Shown one piece after another: positions 55,944-64,000 of a stretch of 64,000 nucleotides of DNA. Source of the stretch: Allobosea sp. 117 (lineage in GTDB: Bacteria > Pseudomonadota > Alphaproteobacteria > Rhizobiales > Xanthobacteraceae). The stretch covers positions 1-64,000 of the forward strand of contig NZ_JNLC01000012.1 in NCBI RefSeq assembly GCF_000702305.1, written 5' to 3'. Every line of letters starts with the position of its first letter. The first letter of the stretch is position 1. Position numbers and translations under genes: made by a program. The notes under the pieces were generated by a model. The model worked only from the letters and a program-made list of their open reading frames with translations, did not search any database and was not told the DNA's origin.

Positions 55944-55962
55944 GGATGAGACGCGTCGCGCG
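55944..55962. promoter_or_regulatory. Enhancer-like site upstream of LLM2
   Basis: GGATGAGACGCGTCGCGCG shares GGATGAGACNNGTCGCGC with the site at 41772, identical at every position outside the two central bases. It lies 54 bases upstream of the sigma-54 element. Confidence 0.68.
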
Positions 55963-56015
55963 CCGGATGCCGCCGCGCACGCCCATACGCCAGCAAAATC
56001 AACGGATTGACCATC

Positions 56016-56031
56016 TGGCATGCGGCTTGCC
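56016..56031 (+). promoter_or_regulatory. Sigma-54 promoter of the LLM2 operon
   Basis: TGGCAT-GCGGC-TTGCC matches the -24/-12 consensus. The GTG start of LLM2 is 55 bases downstream. Confidence 0.82.
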
Positions 56032-56085
56032 GAAGGGAAGCCATGGGCCGGCGCCACGCCGGCGAGCCTTCAAGGGAGTCCGGTC

Positions 56086-57192
56086 GTGCAGCTTTCCTTC
56101 TTCATGATGCCGCTTCATTCCGTCGGCCGGGATTACCCGACCGCGCTCGACGAGGACATCGAGGCGTTCAAGCTGGCCGACGAGCTCGGCTTCGCGGAGG
56201 GCTTCGTCGGGGAGCATTATTCGGCAGAAATCGAGCAGATCTCCTCGCCGCTGATGTTCCTCGCGCACATGGCGTCGCAGACCAAGCGCATCAAGCTCGG
56301 CACCGGCGTCATCACCCTGCCGCTCTACCATCCGGTGATGGCGGCCGCCCATATCGCGCTGGCCGATCACCTCACGCGCGGCCGGCTGATCCTCGGCATC
56401 GGCACTGGCGGCCTCGGCTCGGATTTCGAAGTGTTCAACATGGAGAACGCCGACCGCACCGCGATGATGCTGGACTCCATCGACATCATCAAAAAGATCT
56501 GGACGTCCGATCCGCCCTACGACATCCCCGGCAAGTTCTGGGACATCAAGCTGAGCAAGATGTACTGGCCCGACCTCGGGGTGGGCATCATGCCCAAGCC
56601 CCTCACCAAGCCGCATCCCCCGCTCGCCGTCTCGGTGTCGAGCCCCTATTCGAGCTCGATGCGGATGGCCGCGCGGCACGACTTCATGCCGATCTCGGCG
56701 AACTTCGTCGCCTCCTGGGTGGTGAAGACCCATTGGGAGACCTATTGCGACGAGATGGCCAAGCTCGGAAAGACACCCGACGGCTCGAAATGGCGTGTCG
56801 CCCGCTCGATCTTCGTCGCCGACACCGACGAGGCCGCCGCCCGCCATGTGAAGACCCCCGGCGGCGCCTTCAGTTGGTATTACGACTACATGTACCAGGT
56901 CTATGAGCGCATGGGCGCCGGTGCGCTGCTCGCCCCGTTCCGCGACACTGACCCGGCGACCATCACCCCGGAGCTGGTGCGCGACAACTTCGTGATCTAT
57001 GGCAGCCCGGAGACGGTCGCCCGCAAGATCCTCGAATTGCGCGAGGAGGTCGGCCCCTTCGGGACGCTGATGATGACCTCGCATGAATGGGACGACAAGC
57101 CGGCCATGCGCCGCTCCATGGAACTGCTGGCGCGGCGCGTGATGCCCGCCGTCAATGCGGAGCTCGGCGACGTGCCGGCGATCGCGGTCTGA
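56086..57192 (+). CDS. LLM-class flavin-dependent monooxygenase 2
   Basis: A 368-residue luciferase-like oxygenase, clearly paralogous to LLM1 (VQLSFFMMPLHSVGRDYPTAL, ADELGFAEGFVGEHYS, KLGTGVITLPLYHP, GRLILGIGTGGLGSDFEVF, YGSPETVARKILELREEVGPFGTLM). It needs FMNH2 from a reductase. The start is GTG at 56086, seven bases after GGGAG; earlier in-frame codons would lie across the sigma-54 promoter. It is followed by the aldonolactone-oxidase-like gene, with which it forms an operon. Confidence 0.88.
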   Translation: MQLSFFMMPLHSVGRDYPTALDEDIEAFKLADELGFAEGFVGEHYSAEIEQISSPLMFLAHMASQTKRIKLGTGVITLPLYHPVMAAAHIALADHLTRGRLILGIGTGGLGSDFEVFNMENADRTAMMLDSIDIIKKIWTSDPPYDIPGKFWDIKLSKMYWPDLGVGIMPKPLTKPHPPLAVSVSSPYSSSMRMAARHDFMPISANFVASWVVKTHWETYCDEMAKLGKTPDGSKWRVARSIFVADTDEAAARHVKTPGGAFSWYYDYMYQVYERMGAGALLAPFRDTDPATITPELVRDNFVIYGSPETVARKILELREEVGPFGTLMMTSHEWDDKPAMRRSMELLARRVMPAVNAELGDVPAIAV

Positions 57193-57208
57193 AGGCGGGG
57201 TTGGCGGG

Positions 57209-58477
57209 ATGTTGAGCGTTGACACCGCCGGGGTGCTGAAGCCCGGCAAGCTGTGGTGGAACTGGTTCGGGGAGCAGTATTTCGTCCCCCGCTACACCGC
57301 GCGGCCGACCTCCGAGGAGGAGGTCTGCGCCGTGGTGCGCGAGGCGCGCAAGCTCGGCCTGCCGATCCGCGCGAGCGGCGCCGGCCACTCCAATCCGGCC
57401 GTCGTGCCGACGCCGGGCGTGCACGTCGATTTCGACGCCTTCAACCAGGTCGTCTCGGTCGACAAGGAGAAGCTCCAGGTCACCGTGCGTCCCGGCATGC
57501 GGGTCAGCGAGCTGACCCGCTTCCTGCGCGCGAACGGCATGTCGCTCAACAACCAGGGCGACATCGACCGGCAGGCGGTTCCCGGTGCGCTGATGACCGG
57601 CACGCATGGCGCCGGCAAAAAGCTCGGCTGCCTGTCCACCCAGCTCATCGCCGCCCGCATCGTCACCGCGGACGGCGAGCTGCGCGACCTCACGGCCGCC
57701 GACGGCGAGCTGTTCAAGGCGTTCCGCACCTCGATCGGCCTGTTCGGCCTCATCGTCTCGCTGACGATACAGGCCGTGCCGTCCTACAACATCCTCAAGC
57801 GCTCCTGGAACACCGATACCGAGGACTGCATCGGCAACCTCCACGAGCTGCTCGACGCCAACCGGACCTTCTGGTTCTTCTGGCTGCCGCGCAAGGAATC
57901 CGCCGATCTCTATGAGCTGCCGGGCGGCGTGGTGCCCTCCAAGGCGACGCGCGACTTCGACATCTGCCACATGCGGACCTACAACGCCGTGCCGGTCGCC
58001 GAGCCGGCGCCCGATCTCGGACCGGGCGAGCAGTTCGACCACTCCTCGATCATCTACCCGAACGACTACATCCCCAACTTCCGGGAGATCGAATACGCGG
58101 TGCCGTTCGCGCGCTTCGAGGAGTGCTTCGCGGAAGTGCGGCACATGTTCCAGACCAAATATCCGGACGCGCTCTACCCGGTGGAGTGCCGCGCGGTGAA
58201 GGCCGACGACACCTATCTATCCGCCTATGCCGAGCGCGATGGTTACGCCCTCTCCATCTCCGGTCCGCTGGAGGAATCCACCTGGGCCATGCTGCGCGAC
58301 GCCGACGCGATCCTCGACCGCTATGACGCGCGCCCGCACTGGGGCAAGCACCACTTCATGACGCCCGAGCGGCTGGAGCGCATCTATCCGAAATACGACG
58401 CCTTCAAGCGCCTGCGCCGCGAGATGGACCCCGACGGGGTCTTCCTGAACGACCATCTGCGCATGCTCTTCGCCTGA
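57209..58477 (+). CDS. VAO-type FAD oxidase (aldonolactone-oxidase-like)
   Basis: A 422-residue protein with an N-terminal FAD-binding (PCMH) domain. IRASGAGHSNPAVVPTPGVHVDF contains the histidine that usually carries covalent FAD, then QGDIDRQAVPGALMTGTHGAG, GLFGLIVSLTIQAVP and a C-terminal ARPHWGKHHF, the HWGK motif of gulono/arabinono-1,4-lactone oxidases. It oxidises an alcohol or lactol, reducing O2 or cytochrome. It lies 16 bases after LLM2 and is ended by a strong hairpin. The real substrate may be a pathway intermediate rather than a sugar lactone. Confidence 0.88.
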   Translation: MLSVDTAGVLKPGKLWWNWFGEQYFVPRYTARPTSEEEVCAVVREARKLGLPIRASGAGHSNPAVVPTPGVHVDFDAFNQVVSVDKEKLQVTVRPGMRVSELTRFLRANGMSLNNQGDIDRQAVPGALMTGTHGAGKKLGCLSTQLIAARIVTADGELRDLTAADGELFKAFRTSIGLFGLIVSLTIQAVPSYNILKRSWNTDTEDCIGNLHELLDANRTFWFFWLPRKESADLYELPGGVVPSKATRDFDICHMRTYNAVPVAEPAPDLGPGEQFDHSSIIYPNDYIPNFREIEYAVPFARFEECFAEVRHMFQTKYPDALYPVECRAVKADDTYLSAYAERDGYALSISGPLEESTWAMLRDADAILDRYDARPHWGKHHFMTPERLERIYPKYDAFKRLRREMDPDGVFLNDHLRMLFA

Positions 58478-58478
58478 G

Positions 58479-58507
58479 GGAACGGGCCGGCTCAGCCGGC
58501 CCGTTCC
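58479..58507 (+). terminator. Terminator hairpin after the LLM2 operon
   Basis: A perfect 13-bp stem GGAACGGGCCGGC/GCCGGCCCGTTCC with a TCA loop begins two bases after the oxidase stop, followed by GCATTTCC. It separates the LLM2 operon from activator 2. Confidence 0.75.
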
Positions 58508-58605
58508 GCATTTCCGCCGGTCCGTCCTCGCGAAGGGGATTCAGGTTGACGACCAAGATTTGTGCTGCGCAAAATTTAATCGAGGGACCTGACCCGGAGC
58601 CCCCG

Positions 58606-60606
<2,001 letters not shown>

Positions 60607-60632
60607 AAACCGCCGCGCTGCGCGGAGGAGAA

Positions 60633-60727
60633 TGTCGCATTGGCGCGACACACTGGCTCATTCACGCAACGTCGCGACGCTGACACCTGTGTGTCTCATT
60701 CCTGCACGTACATTTCGACGTGTCTCA
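60633..60727. promoter_or_regulatory. Enhancer-like sites upstream of ABC operon 2
   Basis: The cluster holds TGTCGC-N6-GCGACA (60633-60650, perfect), GTCGCGAC (60671-60678), TGACAC-N6-GTCTCA (60681-60698) and a further GTCTCA (60722-60727). They lie 130-225 bases upstream of the sigma-54 element. The half sites TGTCGC and GTCTCA both recur in the flavin reductase/ALDH region. Confidence 0.65.
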
Positions 60728-60857
60728 TGGATGATCCCGACATATACGCTCGCATATTCTTCGATCGGCACGCGGATAAATCATTTTTATTGTGAAACAG
60801 TAGGTATTTTGCCTATCACACAGGCCTGATTGTTTTTCGTATCCTGATCATTTCGGC

Positions 60858-60873
60858 TGGCACGATAGTTGCC
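60858..60873 (+). promoter_or_regulatory. Sigma-54 promoter of ABC operon 2
   Basis: TGGCAC-GATAG-TTGCC is close to the ideal -24/-12 sequence. The binding-protein start codon is 45 bases downstream. Confidence 0.85.
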
Positions 60874-60917
60874 GAACCCTGCAGAGGCCGCCAGAGGCCC
60901 AACCACAGGGGATAAGA

Positions 60918-62021
60918 ATGACCAGCCTCAATGGAAGCGGGGCGCCGTCGCGGCGCAGCGTAATCAAGAGCATGGGCGTCGCGGCTGCCGCCCTGGCCGC
61001 CCCCGGCGTCCTGCGGCGCGCCTATGCGCAGGACCCGATCGTGCTCCTGACCTGGGAGACCTACCACGATCCGGCATGGTGCAAGGAATGGAGCGAGGCG
61101 AACGGCGTCGAGGTGAAGCCGGTGGTCATCGGCTCGGTCGACGAGCTGTTCTCCCAGCCCTTCTCCGGCGCCATCAAGCCGGACGTCATGTACATCGAGA
61201 CCGGCTCGCTGCCGCGCTTCAAGGAGGCCGGGCTGATCACCGCGTTCAACACCGCGAAGGTGCCGAACATCGCCAACATCACCCCGAAGCTCGACTGGAA
61301 GAAATACACCACGGTCGGCGGCGAGGTGGTCGGCGTGCCCTATAACTGGGGCACCCAGCCGCTGATGTTCAACGCCGACGTCGTCAAGTCGCCGGATAGC
61401 TGGGCGATCCTGTGGGACGAGAAGTACAAGGGCAAGGTCAACGTGTTCGACGACTGCACGATCGTCTTCCCGATGATCGCGCTCTATGTCGGCGCCAAGG
61501 ATCCGTTCAACCTGACCGACGCCGACTTCACCGCCTGCGAGAAGGCGCTGCGTGCGCTGCGCGGCCAGGTGCGCACCATCGCCCGCGGCTTCGACGACGC
61601 CACGACGATCTACGCCGCCGGCGACGCCGTGATCGGCTATTGCCAGAACATCGCGGTGGTCACCTCGCTGCAGGACAAGGGCAAGAACTTCAACTACTCG
61701 CTGCCCAAGGAAGGCACCCCGACCTGGATCGACTGCACCGGCGTCTCCAAGAAGGGCGACCGCGACATCGTCTACAAGTTCATCAACGACAACCTCGCCA
61801 CCAAGTGGCAGGCCCGCTTCATCGAATCCTCCACCAACAACGGCGTGCTCACCGCCGCCGAAGCCAAGAAGGGCGGCGTCACCGAGAAGACCCTGAAGCG
61901 CACCAATCTTGAGGACGCCGAGGCCGGCGACTTCTGGCAGAAGCTCGTCATCCTGCAGAAGCCGGAGGATTTCGACCGGCGCCTGCAGATCTGGAACGAC
62001 TTCAAGGCCGGCACGCTCTGA
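60918..62021 (+). CDS. ABC importer 2, substrate-binding protein (PotD-like)
   Basis: A 367-residue periplasmic binding protein with a Tat signal (APSRRSVIKSMGVAAAALAAPG, about 9-30). The mature part has IVLLTWETYHDPAW, IKPDVMYIETGSLPRFKEAGLI, VVGVPYNWGTQPLMFNADVV and KGKVNVFDD, the same PotD-like pattern as the protein at 41983 but clearly divergent in sequence. It is the first gene of the second importer. Confidence 0.9.
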   Translation: MTSLNGSGAPSRRSVIKSMGVAAAALAAPGVLRRAYAQDPIVLLTWETYHDPAWCKEWSEANGVEVKPVVIGSVDELFSQPFSGAIKPDVMYIETGSLPRFKEAGLITAFNTAKVPNIANITPKLDWKKYTTVGGEVVGVPYNWGTQPLMFNADVVKSPDSWAILWDEKYKGKVNVFDDCTIVFPMIALYVGAKDPFNLTDADFTACEKALRALRGQVRTIARGFDDATTIYAAGDAVIGYCQNIAVVTSLQDKGKNFNYSLPKEGTPTWIDCTGVSKKGDRDIVYKFINDNLATKWQARFIESSTNNGVLTAAEAKKGGVTEKTLKRTNLEDAEAGDFWQKLVILQKPEDFDRRLQIWNDFKAGTL

Positions 62022-62057
62022 CAAGCGCGCGTTCCCTCGAACATCGGAGCACGGGTG

Positions 62058-63155
62058 ATGGCGAAGGATTCGCAGCCGATCCTCAACGTGGCGGGCGTCG
62101 ACAAGACCTATGAGGGGGCGGTGCGTCCGGCCCTCGACAGGATCTCATTCTCGGTCGAGCCCGGCGAATTCTTCTCCATCCTCGGCCCGAGCGGCTCCGG
62201 CAAGACGACGCTGCTGCGCCTGATCGCCGGTTTCGAGCGCCCGGACATCGGGCGCATTATCATTGACGGCGAGGACGTCACCCACGTCCCGCCGTTCCGC
62301 CGCGACGTGCGCACGGTGTTCCAGAGCTATGCGCTGTTCCCGCATATGAGCGTGCTGGAGAACGTCGCCTATCCGCTGCGCATGGCCGGCGCCCGCAAGG
62401 CCGAGCGCATGGCGAAGGCGCAGGAAGGGCTGGAGCTCGTCAGCATGGGCGAGTTCGCCGCCCGCCTGCCGCACCAGCTCTCCGGCGGCCAGCGCCAGCG
62501 CGTGGCGCTTGCCCGCGCCATCGTCTGCCGGCCGCGCATCCTGCTGCTCGACGAGCCGCTCGGCGCGCTCGACCTGCGCCTGCGCCAGCAGATGCAGCAT
62601 GTGCTGGTCTCGCTGCAGCGCGAGCTCGGCATCGCCTTCGTCTACGTCACCCACGACCAGGGCGAGGCCCTCTCCATGTCCGACCGCGTGGCGGTGATGA
62701 GCGAGGGCCGCATCGCCCAGCTCGGCACGCCGCGCGAGATCTATTTCGACCCCTCCTCCGAGTTTGTCGCCCAGTTCGTCGGCTGCTCGAACCTGCTGCC
62801 GATCGAGTTCGTCACCCGCGGCAGCGAGGTGACGGCGATGCTCGGCGGCCAGCCACTCGCCGGCCTCGACGCGCCGCGCGGCGATGCCGGATCGCGGGCC
62901 GGGCCGGCGCGCATGGCGGTGCGCTTCGAATGCGTCCGCCTCGGCGCCCCCGGCGAGCCGGCGAACGGCGCCTGCAGCCTCGAAGGCACGGTCGAGGACG
63001 TGCTGTTCCTCGGCAATGCTCTGGAGGTGAACGTGCGTTGCGGCGAGATGAGCATCATCGCCCATGTGCCCTCGACGGGTGGGGAAGGCGCCGCGCCCGG
63101 CCAGAGGGTGCGGGTCATGTTCGAGCCGGACAACGCGACGGTGTTCCATGGCTGA
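62058..63155 (+). CDS. ABC importer 2, ATP-binding protein (PotA-like)
   Basis: A 365-residue ATPase. It has Walker A GPSGSGKTT, a Q loop VFQSYALFPHMSVLENVAYPL, the signature LSGGQRQRVALARAIV, Walker B LLLDEPLGALDLRLRQQMQ and VTHDQGEA, with a TOBE domain at the end. Gene order differs from importer 1: here the ATPase comes second, there it comes last. The ATG at 62058 has GGAG eight bases upstream; a GTG lies one codon earlier. Confidence 0.93.
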   Translation: MAKDSQPILNVAGVDKTYEGAVRPALDRISFSVEPGEFFSILGPSGSGKTTLLRLIAGFERPDIGRIIIDGEDVTHVPPFRRDVRTVFQSYALFPHMSVLENVAYPLRMAGARKAERMAKAQEGLELVSMGEFAARLPHQLSGGQRQRVALARAIVCRPRILLLDEPLGALDLRLRQQMQHVLVSLQRELGIAFVYVTHDQGEALSMSDRVAVMSEGRIAQLGTPREIYFDPSSEFVAQFVGCSNLLPIEFVTRGSEVTAMLGGQPLAGLDAPRGDAGSRAGPARMAVRFECVRLGAPGEPANGACSLEGTVEDVLFLGNALEVNVRCGEMSIIAHVPSTGGEGAAPGQRVRVMFEPDNATVFHG

Positions 63156-64000
63156 CATCGCCACCGAAGCCGTCGAAGCCGGAACCATGGCCACGCCCGT
63201 CGCCCGCCCTCTCCGGCTCCGGTCCTTCAGCATGCTCGGCTGGCCGGTCTATGCCTGGTTCGTCGCCCTCGTCCTGGTGCCGAACCTGCTGCTGATCGGC
63301 ACCAGCTTCCTGCGCACCTCCAACGGGCTGATCGTCTTCGATCCGAGCGTCGCCAGCTATCTGCGGCTGTGGAACTCCGCCAGCTTCCAGTGGCTGCTGA
63401 TGCGCACGCTGGCGACCAGCGCCGCCGCCGCCGTGCTCGGCTGCCTCATCGCCTACCCGATGGCCTATTACGCGGCGCGTGTCGTGCAGCGCGGCCGCTC
63501 GGTGCTGATCGTATTGGTGATCATCCCGCTGTGGATCAGCCTGCTGATGCGCGTCTTTGCCTGGCGCATGATCCTCGGCCAGAACGGCATATTGAACTCG
63601 TTCCTGGTGAACAGCGGCATCCTCGACCAGCCGAGCGAGGCCTTCCTCTATACCGGCTTCTCGGTGCTGCTGACCTATACCTACATCTCCATTCCCTTCG
63701 CCTTCATCGCCATCTTCACGGCGCTGGAGAAGATCCCGCATTCGCTGATCGAGGCCTCGCAGGACAGCGGCGCCTCCGCCTGGCAGACCTTCCGCCACGT
63801 GGTGTGGCCGCTCTCGCGCCCGGGCGTCGCCATCGGCTTCGCACTCGCTTTCCTGACCACGGTGGGCGACTACATCACGCCCTCCATGGTCGGCGGCATC
63901 GACGGCACCATGATCGGCATGGTGATCGCCTCGCAGTTCGGCATCGCCAACAACTGGCCCTACGGCTCGGCCATCGCGGTCTGTCTCATGGTGAGCGCGG
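63149..64000 (+). CDS. ABC importer 2, permease (PotB-like, partial)
   Basis: The first 284 residues of a permease that runs off the right edge. Its start overlaps the ATPase stop by seven bases. Hydrophobic segments include LGWPVYAWFVALVLVPNLLLIG and VLIVLVIIPLWISLLMRVFAW, and the EAA loop is SLIEASQDSGASAWQTFRHVVWPLS. The GDYITPSMVGGIDGTMIGMVIASQF segment is the PotB-like signature. A PotC-like partner is expected beyond the window. Confidence 0.92.

Noticed and set aside
53137-55986. A minus-strand open frame of about 949 codons
   Set aside because: It is the mirror of GMC3 and FAD2, which have clear FAD motifs, catalytic residues and ribosome sites on the plus strand.

Overview
The window is a high-GC chromosomal segment (strongly GC-biased third codon positions) from an alphaproteobacterium, most likely order Hyphomicrobiales (Rhizobiales). 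The evidence is family content typical of that group (DUF992, DUF995, ELM1-like, DMT/DUF486), an Lrp-trxB-LysR arrangement, a tRNA-Ile(CAT), and mosaic palindromic intergenic repeats. A Xanthobacteraceae-like host (Ancylobacter/Starkeya type) is only a guess. I see no rRNA, insertion sequence, prophage or CRISPR array.

Region 1 (1-13.7 kb) is housekeeping. It holds an intergenic repeat block, a minus-strand trio with 4-bp GTGA overlaps (Lrp-type regulator, GT8 glycosyltransferase, ELM1-like protein), trxB with a translationally coupled LysR regulator, a DUF3280-like secreted protein, a candidate ~100-nt sRNA, a KefB/YbaL antiporter, msrP, an EF-G-like GTPase with altered catalytic motifs, a DUF992 protein and aatA. 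Region 2 (13.7-25.5 kb) holds a GST, a PQQ-type sugar dehydrogenase, small membrane proteins, an iron-uptake locus (TonB receptor, PiuC, divergent Sel1 protein), a VGD-repeat/Gly-rich secreted protein, a DAG-kinase-like protein, a SIMPL protein and tRNA-Ile. Region 3 (25.5-36 kb) has an AT-richer islet beside the tRNA, a TetR gene flanked by two near-identical operator-like palindromes followed by ~1 kb without a gene, and a minus-strand polysaccharide operon uxs-galE-gt2-ugd-gh26 (with a DUF995 gene beyond it). That operon encodes UDP-Glc to UDP-GlcA to UDP-Xyl conversion, a processive membrane glycosyltransferase and a secreted GH26-like hydrolase.

Region 4 (36-64 kb, running off the right edge) is the most interesting part. 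It looks like one sigma-54 regulon built from duplicated modules: two polyamine-type ABC importers, three GMC oxidoreductases, two LLM flavin monooxygenases, a flavin reductase, two DadA-like FAD oxidoreductases, an aldonolactone-oxidase-like flavoprotein, an aldehyde dehydrogenase, an MFS transporter and two AcoR-type (GAF-AAA+-Fis) enhancer-binding proteins with intact GAFTGA loops. Seven good -24/-12 elements (pattern TGGCAY-N5-TTGCB, one of them weaker at -12) precede these genes, with two weaker candidates. Nearly every one has TGAGAC/GTCTCA-type palindromic sites 50-170 bp upstream, as expected for enhancers. I infer an inducible catabolic pathway for an imported, probably nitrogen-containing compound (import, FMNH2-dependent oxygenation, FAD-dependent amine and alcohol oxidation, aldehyde oxidation). 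The substrate cannot be read from the sequence.
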